Counted from the stretch's first letter, positions 1 to 8,005 are shown. The stretch: 48,937 nucleotides of DNA from Acidimicrobiaceae bacterium (GCA_027315445.1 DAHUYA010000137.1:1-48937), one strand, 5' to 3'. Translations and numbers: made by a program. The notes: a model not told the origin generated them from the sequence alone.

Positions 1-1295
1 CGGGCGACGAGGAGGGCCGGCTGCTGGTCGGCGGACGGCCCGCGACCGAGGGGAACCGCGACGCGGGCCTCGTGTTCCAGGACCCGTCCTCCTATCTGGT
101 GATGGGCCGGATAGGTGACGAGGTCGCCTTCGGCCTCGAGAACCGGGCCGTGCCGCCGGGGGAGATCTGGCCCCGGGTGACCTCCGCACTGTCCGCGGTC
201 GGGCTCCCCTATCCGCTGCAGCACCCGACCGACCGACTGTCGGGAGGTGAGCAGCAGCGTCTGGCCATCGCCGATGTCCTCGCGGTGGCGCCCCGGCTCT
301 GGCTGCTCGACGAGCCGACCGCCAACCTCGATCCCGACGGGGCGGCGCTGGTCCGGACCACCCTGCGGCGGATCCTCGCCGACTCCGGGTCGACCCTGTT
401 GCTGGTCGAGCACCGGGTCGGTCCGCTGCTCGACATGATCGACCGGGTGGTGGTGCTCGAGCCGGGCGGGGGGGTCGTGGTCGAGGGCCCGCCGGCCGAG
501 GTGTTCGCCACCCGGGGGGAGGCGTTGCGGGCGGCCGGGGTGTGGGTGCCCGGTCCCCCGCCGGCCCGGCTCGCCCCCCGCCGGGCGGCCGGGGCCCCGG
601 TCGTGGCGGCCGAGAAGCTGACCGTGGAGTACCCGGGCGCCGAGCAGGCGGCCCTGGCCGGTGTCGACGTGGCCGCCCACGCCGGCCAGGCGCTCGCGGT
701 GACCGGCTCCAACGGCTCGGGGAAGACCACCTTGGGGCTCGCCCTGGCGTCGCTCCTCCGCCCCACCTCGGGCACCGTCCGCTTCCTGGCCGGCGGACCC
801 GGGGGGGAGTTCGGGCGCTGGCGCCCGCGGACGCTGGTGCGATGGGTGGGGACGGTGTTCCAAGAGCCCGAGCACCAGTTCGTCGCGGCCACGGTCGCCG
901 ACGAGCTGGCGGTCGGTCCCCGGCGGGTCGGAATGAGCGCCGAACAGGCCCGGCGCCGCGTGGACGAGCTGCTCGAGCGCCTGGGGCTGACCCCGTTGGC
1001 CCACGCCAACCCCTTCACCCTGTCGGGCGGCGAGAAGCGTCGGCTCTCCGTCGCCACCGCACTGGCGACCGACCCGGCTTTGCTGGTGCTCGACGAGCCG
1101 ACCTTCGGCCAGGACGCCCGCACCTGGGAGGAGATGGCAGCGCTGCTGGCCGAGCAGCGCGACGGCGGGCGGGCGGTGGTGATGGCGACCCACGACCACG
1201 AGCTGGTCGAGGTGGTCGCCGACCGCACGGTCCACCTCGAGGGTGGCCGACTGGTCGACTGCCGCGACCCCCACTCGACGGCGGTCGGGCGGTGA
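1..1295 (+). CDS. ECF transporter ATPase, two fused ABC ATPase domains (5' truncated by window)
   Basis: Energy-coupling ATPase of an ECF-type importer for a vitamin or metal, working at the inner membrane face. The reading frame is open to the window edge (first full codon at base 3), so the listed GTG at 72 is internal and the first Walker A lies outside. Domain 1 shows the Q-loop VFQDP, signature LSGGEQQRL, Walker B LWLLDEPTANLDP and H-loop LLVEHR. Domain 2 is complete: Walker A GSNGSGKTT, Q-loop VFQEPEHQF, signature LSGGEKRRL, Walker B LLVLDEPTFGQD and H-loop MATHDHE. Two ATPase domains in one chain correspond to a fused EcfA1-EcfA2 pair. The stop overlaps the EcfT start by 4 bp (GTGA), so the two are translationally coupled. 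The substrate-binding S component is not in view, so the substrate is unknown. Confidence 0.93.
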   Translation, partial: GDEEGRLLVGGRPATEGNRDAGLVFQDPSSYLVMGRIGDEVAFGLENRAVPPGEIWPRVTSALSAVGLPYPLQHPTDRLSGGEQQRLAIADVLAVAPRLWLLDEPTANLDPDGAALVRTTLRRILADSGSTLLLVEHRVGPLLDMIDRVVVLEPGGGVVVEGPPAEVFATRGEALRAAGVWVPGPPPARLAPRRAAGAPVVAAEKLTVEYPGAEQAALAGVDVAAHAGQALAVTGSNGSGKTTLGLALASLLRPTSGTVRFLAGGPGGEFGRWRPRTLVRWVGTVFQEPEHQFVAATVADELAVGPRRVGMSAEQARRRVDELLERLGLTPLAHANPFTLSGGEKRRLSVATALATDPALLVLDEPTFGQDARTWEEMAALLAEQRDGGRAVVMATHDHELVEVVADRTVHLEGGRLVDCRDPHSTAVGR

Positions 1296-2038
1296 CGGCA
1301 TTCGCGGCCCCGGCGGTCACCGGGGGCCTCTCACGCTTCAACCCCGCGGCCAAGCTGGCGGTGGCGGCGGTGGTCATGGTCGGCCTGCTCGTGACCGCGG
1401 ACCTGGTCACCGCGTCGGTGGTGCTCGGGGTGGAGCTCATGGTGCTGCCCCTCGCCGGGGTGCCGTTGCGCACCTTCGTCGCCCGGGCCTGGCCGCTGCC
1501 CTTGGCCGCGGTCGGGGTCGCCGCCGCCAACCTGGTCGCCTCGAGCGCCGCCCCCACCCTGACGGCCGCCCTCTCGGTGCGACTGATGGCCATCGCCCTC
1601 CCCGGGGTGCTGGTCTTCGCCTCCACCGACCCGGTGGACCTGGCCGACTCCCTGGTGCAGCAGCTCCGGGTGCCGGCCCGCTTCGCCTACGGCGCCCTGG
1701 CGGCCTTCCGCCTCCTGCCCCTCCTTCGCCAGGAGTGGCTCACCATCCGCCGGGCCCGACGCGCTCGGGGCATCGACGCCGGCCGCTCCCCGCTCGGCGC
1801 CACCGTGCTGTTCGGCTCGGCCGTCTATGCCCTGCTGGTGGCGGCCATCCGCCGCGGCACTCGGCTCGCTCTGGCCATGGACAGCCGAGGGTTCGACACC
1901 CGCTCGCCACGGACCGCCGCCCGGCGCCAGGTGGTCGGTCGGGCCGACGGGGCACTGGTGGCCGTGGCGGTCCTGGTGGTCGGCGGGGCCAACGCCCTCG
2001 CGGTGCTGGTCGGCACGTGGCACCCCCTCCTCGGGTGA
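1292..2038 (+). CDS. ecfT: ECF transporter transmembrane component EcfT
   Basis: Membrane subunit that couples the ATPases to the substrate-capture S component. The GTG at 1292 overlaps the preceding stop (GTGA); the longer ORF from 542 is a shadow reading through the ATPase. The 248-residue product has several hydrophobic segments (around residues 18-45, 60-90, 100-115 and a C-terminal helix). It carries the two Ala/Ser-Arg-Gly coupling motifs of EcfT, RARRARGID near residue 160 and MDSRGFD near residue 195, which dock onto the ATPase grooves. Length and motif spacing fit the family. Confidence 0.9.
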   Translation: MTAFAAPAVTGGLSRFNPAAKLAVAAVVMVGLLVTADLVTASVVLGVELMVLPLAGVPLRTFVARAWPLPLAAVGVAAANLVASSAAPTLTAALSVRLMAIALPGVLVFASTDPVDLADSLVQQLRVPARFAYGALAAFRLLPLLRQEWLTIRRARRARGIDAGRSPLGATVLFGSAVYALLVAAIRRGTRLALAMDSRGFDTRSPRTAARRQVVGRADGALVAVAVLVVGGANALAVLVGTWHPLLG

Positions 2039-2113
2039 ACCGGGCCATCGGGCCCCGATAGCCTCGCGCAGCGCGCCGGCCGAGGGCGGCCGTGGACACG
2101 GAAGGGGTGGCAG

Positions 2114-3274
2114 GTGGGGGTGACCGCCGAGGAGGTCCAACAGCTGGTCGACGGCCTTCTCGCCGAAGGTCGCGAGCTCGACGCGACGGCGTTCCTCGGG
2201 CTGCAGTTCGACCGGGGTCTCGCCCGGGTCGACCTCCCGCCGGGCCACGGCGGGCTCGACGCCGACCCGGCCCGACAGGAGGTGGTCGACAGCGCACTGC
2301 AGGCAGCCGGCCGGCGCTACTCGTGGACCAGGAACCCGATGGGCATCGGCATGTGCGGCCCCACCATCGCCGTCTGGGGGACCGAGGAGCAGAAGGTGCG
2401 CTACCTCCGGCCGATCTACACGGCCGAGGAGCTCTGGTGCCAGCTGTTCAGCGAGCCGGGTGCAGGCTCCGATGTGGCCGGCCTGGCCACCAGGGCGGTC
2501 CGCGACGGCGACCACTGGGTGGTGAACGGCCAGAAGGTGTGGACCTCGCTCGCCCACCTCTCGTCCTGGGGGTTGCTGCTGGCCCGGACCGACCCGGACG
2601 CTCCCAAGCACCGGGGGTTGACGGCGTTCATCGTGGACATGCGCTCCCCCGGCGTCGAAGTGCGGCCACTGCGCCAGATGTCGGGCGCCAGCGCGTTCAA
2701 CGAGGTCTACTTCACCGACGCGCACGTCCCCGACGCAGCACGCGTCGGCCCGGTCGGCGAGGGCTGGCGGGTCGCCCACACGACCCTGATGAACGAGCGG
2801 GTGTCGATCGGCGGGGCGGTCGCGCCCCGGGGCTCGGGCCCCATCGGGGCTGCGGTCGCCGCTTGGCGGGCGAGCACGTCGCGCCGGCCTGCGCACCGGG
2901 AGTCCCTCCTCCGTCTGTGGGTCGAGGCGGAGGTGCTCCGGCTCGGGAACCTTCGGGCGCAGGCGCTGCGCGAGAAGGGCACACCCGGACCGGAGGGTTC
3001 GGTGCTGAAACTCGGCTCGGCGCTCCTGATGCAGCGGATCACGGACCTCACGGTCGACCTGCAAGGCCCGGCGGGGATGCTGGTCGCCGGGTACGACGGC
3101 GTCGGCGAATCCAGCGACGACCCCGGCCTGGCGCTGCTCGGCGCCCAGAGCTCCACCATCGCCGGCGGCACGTCGGAGATCATGCGCACCAGCCTCGGTG
3201 AGCGGGTCCTCGGGCTGCCCCGGGAACCGGGGCTCGACCCGGCCACCCCCTGGAGCCAGATCCCGCGCAGCTGA
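2114..3274 (+). CDS. acyl-CoA dehydrogenase
   Basis: FAD-dependent alpha,beta-dehydrogenase of acyl-CoA thioesters (FadE type), 386 aa, usual for the family. The central FAD-binding stretch is clear (CQLFSEPGAGSD, then VVNGQKVWTS), as are the middle-domain segment GEGWRVAHTTLMNERV and the C-terminal IAGGTSEIMR motif. The GTG at 2114 follows GGAAGG at about 9 nt spacing; a second in-frame GTG six bases on is possible. It stands alone between the ECF genes and a small conserved gene. The substrate cannot be read from sequence; actinobacteria use many such paralogues for fatty acids, steroids and branched acids. Confidence 0.92.
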   Translation: MGVTAEEVQQLVDGLLAEGRELDATAFLGLQFDRGLARVDLPPGHGGLDADPARQEVVDSALQAAGRRYSWTRNPMGIGMCGPTIAVWGTEEQKVRYLRPIYTAEELWCQLFSEPGAGSDVAGLATRAVRDGDHWVVNGQKVWTSLAHLSSWGLLLARTDPDAPKHRGLTAFIVDMRSPGVEVRPLRQMSGASAFNEVYFTDAHVPDAARVGPVGEGWRVAHTTLMNERVSIGGAVAPRGSGPIGAAVAAWRASTSRRPAHRESLLRLWVEAEVLRLGNLRAQALREKGTPGPEGSVLKLGSALLMQRITDLTVDLQGPAGMLVAGYDGVGESSDDPGLALLGAQSSTIAGGTSEIMRTSLGERVLGLPREPGLDPATPWSQIPRS

Positions 3275-3306
3275 GGGCTCAGCGGGCGCCGGCGGCTCGC
3301 GAACCG

Positions 3307-3312
3307 TACGAT
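3307..3312 (+). promoter_or_regulatory. -10 box TACGAT, leaderless arrangement
   Basis: TACGAT ends 6 nt before the GTG at 3319, so transcription should begin at or next to the start codon. No Shine-Dalgarno sequence is present. Confidence 0.55.
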
Positions 3313-3318
3313 GGGCCG

Positions 3319-3543
3319 GTGTTCGAACGGTACGACCGGGTCGTCGAATGCGCGGAGGGGCACCTGTTCACCAGCATCGTGATTCCCGGCGCCTCCCTGA
3401 AGTCGGTCCGCCTCGGCGACAGGCGCTGGCAGCGGTGCCCAGTCGGGAAACACCGGGCGACCGTGCAACGGGTGGACGAGTCGACGCTCGACCCCGGGCG
3501 ACTGGCAGCCGCCCGGGCCGTCCACGACATCGGGATCCCGTGA
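3319..3543 (+). CDS. small conserved actinobacterial protein (74 aa), unknown function
   Basis: A 74-residue protein whose frame has a promoter placed for leaderless translation. It contains CAEGHLFTS and RWQRCPVGKH, a Cys-x2-His / Cys-x4-His pattern that could hold a metal, around the segment IPGASLKSVRLG. I recognise this as a small protein type recurrent in actinobacteria, without a known function. It lies 44 bp after the acyl-CoA dehydrogenase and 55 bp before the aldo/keto reductase on the same strand but has its own promoter. Confidence 0.72.
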   Translation: MFERYDRVVECAEGHLFTSIVIPGASLKSVRLGDRRWQRCPVGKHRATVQRVDESTLDPGRLAAARAVHDIGIP

Positions 3544-3598
3544 CCGGTCGCCGCCTCCGTGCGGATCCGACCCGGGCTCCGGAGGGGGCGGGTCGCCG

Positions 3599-4495
3599 GT
3601 GATCGAGCGGGCCCCGTTCGGGCGAACCGGACACCCGAGCAGCCGGGTCATCTTCGGCGCCGCCGCCTTCGCCCGGATCGCCCAGGAACGGGCGGACGAG
3701 GTCCTCCCGGTGCTCGACGCGTTCGGCGTCAACCACCTCGACACCGCCGCCGACTACGGCGACGCCGAGCTTCGCCTGGCGCCGTGGCTCACCGGCAGGC
3801 GGGACGACTTCTTCGTGGCGACCAAGACCGGCGAGCGCACCGGTCCGGGGGCCCGGGCGGCGCTCGAGCGATCGCTCGAGCGCCTCGGCGTGGAAGAGGT
3901 CGACCTCATCCAGCTGCACAACCGGGTCGAGGAGGACGAGTGGGCGAGCGCCCCCGGTCCGGGCGGGGCGGTGGAGGCCCTGGTCCGTGCCCGGGACGAG
4001 GGCCTGACCCGGTTCATCGGGGTCACCGGACACGGCCTGCGGATCGCCGCGATGCACCGTCGGAGCCTCGAGCGGTTCGACTTCGACTCGGTGCTGCTGC
4101 CCTACAACCACTCGCTGCTGACCGACGACCTCTACCGGAGCGAGGTGGAGGCGCTGCTGGCGACCTGCGAGGTCCGCGGGGTGGCCGTGCAGACCATCAA
4201 GGCCGTGGCCCGCCGGCGCTGGCCCGCAGGCTACGAGGGCCCCCGCTTCAGCTGGTACGAGCCGCTCCCCCTGGGCGAGGAGCTGGCGCGGGCGGTCCGG
4301 TTCGTCCTCGGCCGGCCCGGCCCCTTCCTCAACAGTTCGAGCGACCTCCGGCTGCTCCGACCGATCCTCGAGGCGGCCGCCGGGCTCGGGGGATCCGCAG
4401 GGCCCGGGATCCCCGACGACGCCGTGCTGCGCCGCGACACCGAGGCGCTCGGTATCGAACCGCTCTTCGACCGGGCCCGCCTCGAGCGCATCTGA
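3599..4495 (+). CDS. aldo/keto reductase
   Basis: NADPH-dependent aldehyde/ketone reductase of the AKR (TIM-barrel) superfamily, 298 aa. It begins with the AKR hairpin and FGRTGHPSSR, and shows the catalytic tetrad: Asp in HLDTAADYGD, Tyr in the same segment, Lys in VATKTGER and His in DLIQLHNR. The GFxGVTGHG-like strand (FIGVTGHGLR) is typical of the YghZ/PA1127-like group with relaxed substrates. GTG start at 3599. The downstream stretch to 5019 has no protein gene. Confidence 0.88.
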   Translation: MIERAPFGRTGHPSSRVIFGAAAFARIAQERADEVLPVLDAFGVNHLDTAADYGDAELRLAPWLTGRRDDFFVATKTGERTGPGARAALERSLERLGVEEVDLIQLHNRVEEDEWASAPGPGGAVEALVRARDEGLTRFIGVTGHGLRIAAMHRRSLERFDFDSVLLPYNHSLLTDDLYRSEVEALLATCEVRGVAVQTIKAVARRRWPAGYEGPRFSWYEPLPLGEELARAVRFVLGRPGPFLNSSSDLRLLRPILEAAAGLGGSAGPGIPDDAVLRRDTEALGIEPLFDRARLERI

Positions 4496-4639
4496 AGGAT
4501 CGGCACGGCCCTCCCCCGCGACCCGGCCCGCGATCCTTCGGGCTCCCCGGTTCGGCGGAGCGACCTCCACGGACCCGACCATGCTCGGCGCGAGGGGTCA
4601 CCACGACCAGGGACCGGGAACATCTCGACCGTCCCCGGT

Positions 4640-4928
4640 GTTGAACAAATTGGGAAACCCCAGCGAGGTTCCCCAAAGGAGGTGGCAAGGGCATGGTGAG
4701 CCAGTTCTGAGAACCTCCGACCGGGGATCCGGTATCGAGAGGTGCTCCCAAGGCGGGAGGGAGCAGGGCGCAACTAGAGTTGGCGAGCAGCTCGGACAGA
4801 GTTCGGCCCGAGCGTCGCAGCGGAGATTCATCCCGTAAGTGCAGCTACGTAACTCTTGAGTCGGGTTCTCGGGGACAACTGAACAGAGAGCGCTCGGTCG
4901 CCTGCCGGAAGCGGGCCCGGGCGCTTTT
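4640..4928 (+). ncRNA. candidate structured non-coding RNA, unidentified class
   Basis: No coding frame looks real here, but the strand folds densely. Elements in order: a 10-bp hairpin with one mismatch at 4650-4676; an AAAGGAGG sequence at 4675-4682; a long-range helix pairing CAGTT/AACTG (4702-4706 with 4877-4881) and GAGAACC/GGTTCTC (4709-4715 with 4864-4870); inside it, hairpins at 4720-4733 (ACCGG/CCGGT), 4744-4764 (GCTCCC/GGGAGC), 4771-4782 (CAAC/GTTG), 4791-4812 (CTCGG/CCGAG) and 4834-4849 (CGTA/TACG); then a terminator hairpin. The AAAGGAGG could serve a 5-codon ORF (MVSQF) at 4693-4710. It does not match the conserved cores of RNase P RNA, tmRNA, SRP RNA or common riboswitches known to me. 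It lies convergent with hsp20. Confidence 0.55.
4889..4928 (+). terminator. strong intrinsic terminator-like hairpin
   Basis: Nested stem AGCGC/GCGCT, then TCGG/CCGG, then GCCTGC/GCGGGC around a CGGAA loop, followed directly by TTTT. About 15 pairs, the most convincing terminator in the window. It closes the structured RNA candidate. Confidence 0.7.
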
Positions 4929-5019
4929 CGCGTGTGGGGTTCTCGCGCGCCGGCACCGGCCGGATCAGGTTTCCGGGGCGGGTGCCCCACGGGGCCCGAG
5001 AGCCCCGTGGGGCCGGCCC

Positions 5020-5439
5020 TCAGTGGTGGCTGACCGGGATCTTCGTTGCCGTGGGCTCCGGCTCGGTCGGCCAGGGGACCCGCACCTCGAGGATGCCGTC
5101 CTTGTAGTCCGCCTGGACCGCGTCCTTGTCGACACCCGCCGGTAGCGTGAGCTCGCGGGTGAACTCCCCGTAGCGGAACTCCGAGCGCACCGCGCCCTTT
5201 CCCTTCTGCTCGCTGCGCTCCTCTCGCTTGGCCGAGATGTGCAACATGCCGTCGCTCACCGACACCTCGACGTCCTTGTCGGGGTCGATCCCGGGTATCT
5301 CGGCCCGCACCACGAGGGTGCCGTTCTCCTGTACCTCCTCGACCCGGAGCCAACCCGGCGCCTCCGTCTCGCGCTCGATCCACCGGCGCCACTGCCCCGG
5401 CCAGTCGAGCCCGAACCGCTCCCACCTGGTCAATGCCAT
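5020..5439 (-). CDS. HSP20 / alpha-crystallin small heat-shock protein
   Basis: ATP-independent holdase chaperone, 139 aa. The alpha-crystallin domain runs from about residue 38 to 127 with GTLVVRAEIPGID, HISAKREERS, FTRELTLPAGV and a C-terminal TKIPV motif (I-x-V type) used for oligomer assembly. The start is ATG at 5439, preceded at 7 nt by AAGGAGG; the ORF track's extension to 5676 is upstream non-coding. The sequence resembles mycobacterial HspX-type and general actinobacterial Hsp20. A GGGACGC/GCGTCCC inverted repeat lies in its 5' leader and a DosR-like palindrome about 190 bp upstream; USP1 is divergent. Confidence 0.93.
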   Translation of the reverse strand: MALTRWERFGLDWPGQWRRWIERETEAPGWLRVEEVQENGTLVVRAEIPGIDPDKDVEVSVSDGMLHISAKREERSEQKGKGAVRSEFRYGEFTRELTLPAGVDKDAVQADYKDGILEVRVPWPTEPEPTATKIPVSHH

Positions 5440-5631
5440 GGCCGTTCCTCCTTCTTGCCCTTCGTGCCCTTCGTGCGACCGGGACGCCCGGTGCGTCCCG
5501 CCGTTCCGGTGCCCCGCAATCCCCCGGCGTACCGCGACGGCAACACCTTCGGCCGCCGTCGACGGCTCACCCGCCGGGCGCGCGAACGGAGTCGCAGTTC
5601 CAGTGTGCGGCCGGGGCAGCGCGACGGGGAA

Positions 5632-5645
5632 GGGACCAACGTCCC
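5632..5645. promoter_or_regulatory. DosR/DevR-like box GGGACCAACGTCCC
   Basis: Perfect half-sites GGGAC and GTCCC with a 4-bp spacer, the same geometry as the mycobacterial DevR box (GGGACTTTAGTCCC type). It lies between the divergent hsp20 and usp1 genes. Binding by a NarL-family regulator is inferred. Confidence 0.55.
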
Positions 5646-5710
5646 AAGGTCGACATCCCGAGCCGACCGGGCGCACCCGCGCCCGAGGACATGGCTCCGA
5701 TCGGAAGGCC

Positions 5711-5773
5711 GCCGTGCCCGGTGGGGTACCGCCGTGCCCGGTGGGGTACCGCCGCCGTGCCCGGTGGGGTACC
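5711..5773. repeat. 20-bp tandem repeat, three copies
   Basis: Unit GCCGTGCCCGGTGGGGTACC occurs at 5711, 5731 and, after a 3-bp GCC insertion, at 5754. All three are identical. It lies in the hsp20/usp1 intergenic region next to a DosR-like box. Confidence 0.9.
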
Positions 5774-5780
5774 GCCGCCG

Positions 5781-5794
5781 ATGACCAACGGCCC
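5781..5794 (+). promoter_or_regulatory. DosR-like box ATGACCAACGGCCC upstream of usp1
   Basis: GAC-N4-GGCCC followed by TACC, the same right half (GGCCCTACC) as the site upstream of ppsA. The first half-site is imperfect (ATGAC). It lies 88 bp before the usp1 start. Confidence 0.45.
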
Positions 5795-5881
5795 TACCAG
5801 GGAAATGCGCGGTCGGCGCATGCTGCTGTTGCCACAAGAGCCAGGAGGCTCGGAAGGGAAGGCGCAGGAGAGGAGCGGGCG

Positions 5882-6421
5882 ATGGACGGAGCCACCAGGA
5901 CACGCCGCCAGGCCGTCGGTGGGGGACGCGCCGGTGCCCCGGCAAAGGCGTCCGGACGCGCTGCCAGCGTGCGGCCCGCCGCCCGACGGGTACCCCGGGG
6001 GCGCGCACCGGCCGAGCACCGGATCGTGGTCGGTGTCGACGGGTCGGAGGGCAGCACCCGGGCACTCGAGTGGGCCGCCGCCGAGGCGACGAGGGCGGGC
6101 GCCGCCCTCGAGGTCCACACGGCCTACGGCCCCGGGGGCGTCCTGGCCACGCCGGCCACCACCGAGCGGACCATGCGACGGCTCGTCGACCAGTCGGTGG
6201 ACCACGTGCACCAGGTGGCGCCGGGCGTGGAGGCGGTGGGCGTCACCCATGAGGGCTCGCCGGTCACCGCCCTGATCGAAGCCAGCCTTGGCGCCGACCT
6301 GCTGGTGGTGGGCTCCCGCGGGCGCGGTGGCTTCACCGGCCTCCTGCTCGGATCGGTCAGCCAGCAGTGCGCGGTGCACGCCCACTGCCCCGTGGTGATC
6401 GTCCGACCGAAGGATCAATAG
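5882..6421 (+). CDS. universal stress protein (UspA domain) with basic N-terminal tail
   Basis: ATP-binding USP domain from about residue 46: RIVVGVDGSEGSTRALEWA at its start and the nucleotide motif GSRGRGGFTGLLLGSVS (G-x2-G-x9-G-S) near the end, ending CPVVIVRP. The ATG at 5882 follows GAGAGGAG; the longer ORF from 5228 is spurious. The first 45 residues are Arg/Ala/Gly-rich, disordered-looking, and absent from the second USP in this window. ATP-binding USPs are typical members of dormancy regulons. The stop overlaps the end of the convergent L,D-transpeptidase gene by 7 bp. Confidence 0.9.
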   Translation: MDGATRTRRQAVGGGRAGAPAKASGRAASVRPAARRVPRGRAPAEHRIVVGVDGSEGSTRALEWAAAEATRAGAALEVHTAYGPGGVLATPATTERTMRRLVDQSVDHVHQVAPGVEAVGVTHEGSPVTALIEASLGADLLVVGSRGRGGFTGLLLGSVSQQCAVHAHCPVVIVRPKDQ

Positions 6422-7296
6422 ACCCAGACGACCGTGCCGATCGGCGCCAGGTCGGCCGCCCATATCCAGTCGATCGCCTCGTTGCTCACCCGCACACAGC
6501 CGTGGGAGACCGGCGTCGGCGGGACATAGGAGTCACCGTGGATGGCGAAACCGGCGTCGAAGTACTTGGGCCGCCAGAGCTCACCCAGTGAATCGACCAC
6601 CAGCCCCTCGACCTGGCGGAAGATCCGGAACATCCCGGTCGGGGTGTCGGCCACCGCCGTGACCCCGCCGTCGGAGTAGGTGTAGCCGCCCCCGGTCGAG
6701 GTGTTGAGGGCCCACTGCAGCGCGCCGTCGTCTACGAACATGAGCAGGCCGAGCTTCAGGTCGACCTCGACCATCGGCCCGGTGCCGCTCCTCGGGTGCG
6801 GCTCGGGACCCGCCGCCAGGGCCGCCCGGGTGGCCGGGCCCACCACGCCGTCGGGGGTGATCCCCGCCACCTTCTGCAGCGCGTAGACCGCCTGCTCGGT
6901 GCTGTCGCCGAAGGAGCCGTCCGGCGTGCCCAGCCAGTAGTGCAGGGCGCGCAACCGCTCCTGCAGGGCGAGCACCGCCGGCCCGCTGGCCCCCTGTTCG
7001 AGCAGCGGCGCCGGGTTGGTGGTGGTCGTGGTCGTGCCGGGGGACGCGCTGGTCGTCGGGCCGGTCGTGCCGGGGGACGCGCTGCTCGTCGTCCTCGGGG
7101 GGGAGGCGGTGCCGGGCGTCCCGGTGGTGGCCCCGGCCGCTCCGGTGGGACGGGACGTCGGCCCCCCGGTGGTGCCGCAAGCCGCGACCACGCCCAGCAT
7201 CCCGGCCAGCAGTCCGGCGATCAGGAGAGCCCTCGGACCGGCCCGGAGACGGGGCCGACCGGACGCTGTTCTCCTCCCGAGGACTCGCCCGACCAT
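6415..7296 (-). CDS. L,D-transpeptidase lipoprotein with peptidoglycan-binding domain
   Basis: Cell-wall enzyme that makes 3-3 cross-links. Order: signal peptide with lipobox LLAGMLGVVAACG (Cys about 40), a Thr/Ser/Pro/Gly-rich linker to about residue 95, a PG_binding_1 domain (LQERLRALHYWLGTPDG ... AVYALQKVAG) at about 100-160, and a YkuD catalytic domain at about 175-293 with the active site SHGCVRVSNEAIDWIW near the end. The 293-aa length fits a lipid-anchored LDT. The ATG at 7296 has a weak ribosome site. It is divergent from the adenosine-specific kinase, sharing a region with a DosR-like box, and its 3' end overlaps usp1. Confidence 0.92.
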   Translation of the reverse strand: MVGRVLGRRTASGRPRLRAGPRALLIAGLLAGMLGVVAACGTTGGPTSRPTGAAGATTGTPGTASPPRTTSSASPGTTGPTTSASPGTTTTTTNPAPLLEQGASGPAVLALQERLRALHYWLGTPDGSFGDSTEQAVYALQKVAGITPDGVVGPATRAALAAGPEPHPRSGTGPMVEVDLKLGLLMFVDDGALQWALNTSTGGGYTYSDGGVTAVADTPTGMFRIFRQVEGLVVDSLGELWRPKYFDAGFAIHGDSYVPPTPVSHGCVRVSNEAIDWIWAADLAPIGTVVWVY

Positions 7297-7436
7297 GGGT
7301 CGACCATGCGCCCCCCGCCACGCGGCGGGCAGGGGACAACGTCACCGCACGTGCCGGCGAACGACTCCGGCGTGGCGGTCGCCCCCAGCCTCCTTCCCCG
7401 TCGGCACATGCCCGAACGGAGGGAGCGGGGCAGACG

Positions 7437-7450
7437 GGGACTTTGTGCCC
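7437..7450 (+). promoter_or_regulatory. DosR-like box GGGACTTTGTGCCC
   Basis: GGGAC-TTTG-TGCCC closely follows the DevR/DosR consensus including the TTT spacer. It lies 67 bp before the adenosine-specific kinase ATG and about 140 bp from the divergent L,D-transpeptidase start. An almost identical sequence in reverse orientation is at 42155. Confidence 0.6.
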
Positions 7451-7516
7451 TGGGCGGTCGCCCGACCCGGGCGCAGAGTTGCCGGCGGGCCGACGGCCAA
7501 CGAGGAGGAGGCGCCG

Positions 7517-8005
7517 ATGACCCTCGAGCTCAGCACGGTGCCGATCGAGAAGCCCGACGACCTCAATGTGATCATCGGACAGGCGCACTTCATCAAGGCG
7601 GTGGAGGACCTGCACGAACGGCTGGCCGAGTCGAGCCCCCACCTCCGGTTCGGGCTCGCCTTCTGCGAGGCGTCCGGCCCGTGCCTCATCCGTCGTTCCG
7701 GGAACGACCCCGAGCTGGTGGCCCTGGCCGCCCGCAACGCGGAGTCCATCGGCTGCGGGCACTCGTTCATCGTCTTCATCCGGGACGGGTTCCCCGTCAA
7801 CGTCCTCAACGCCATCAAGGAGGTCTCGGAGGTCTGCACGGTGCACTGCGCCACCGCCAACCCGGTCGAGGTGGTGGTGGGCCAGAGCGACCTGGGCCGG
7901 GGGGTGCTCGGGGTCGTGGACGGACTGCCGCCGGCCGGCTTCGAGACCCCAGCGGACGAAGCGGCGCGCAAGCAGCTCCTGCGCCAGCTCGGCTACAAGC
8001 TCTGA
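7517..8005 (+). CDS. adenosine-specific kinase family protein (PF04008-like)
   Basis: 162-aa protein matching the adenosine-specific kinase family, best known from archaea and scattered bacteria. Family hallmarks visible are NVIIGQAHFIKAVEDLHE, FGLAFCEASGPCLIR, the glycine/histidine strand ESIGCGHSFIVFI, NVLNAIKEVSEVCTVHCATANPVEVVV and GRGVLGVVDG. The ATG at 7517 follows GAGGAGGAG; the ORF track's 7016 start reads through the lipoprotein gene. An archease-like gene begins 11 bp after its stop. In vivo substrate and role are uncertain. Confidence 0.8.
   Translation: MTLELSTVPIEKPDDLNVIIGQAHFIKAVEDLHERLAESSPHLRFGLAFCEASGPCLIRRSGNDPELVALAARNAESIGCGHSFIVFIRDGFPVNVLNAIKEVSEVCTVHCATANPVEVVVGQSDLGRGVLGVVDGLPPAGFETPADEAARKQLLRQLGYKL

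Larger units (their letters stand above)
5440..5881. other. 442-bp divergent intergenic region between hsp20 and usp1
   Basis: Contains no convincing gene. It holds the hsp20 Shine-Dalgarno, an inverted repeat GGGACGC/GCGTCCC in the hsp20 leader, two DosR-like palindromes, a 20-bp tandem repeat and the usp1 ribosome site (GAGAGGAG). It probably carries both promoters. Confidence 0.7.

Noticed and set aside
1331-3064. 577-aa minus ORF across EcfT and the acyl-CoA dehydrogenase
   Set aside because: Spans two well supported plus-strand genes; shadow.
4640-4928. RNase P RNA, tmRNA, SRP RNA, c-di-AMP, cobalamin or T-box RNA
   Set aside because: The conserved cores of each as I know them are not present, so the class is left unidentified.
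5228-5881. N-terminal extension of the first USP
   Set aside because: No homology, crosses tandem repeats and the hsp20 gene; a good ribosome site supports the ATG at 5882.
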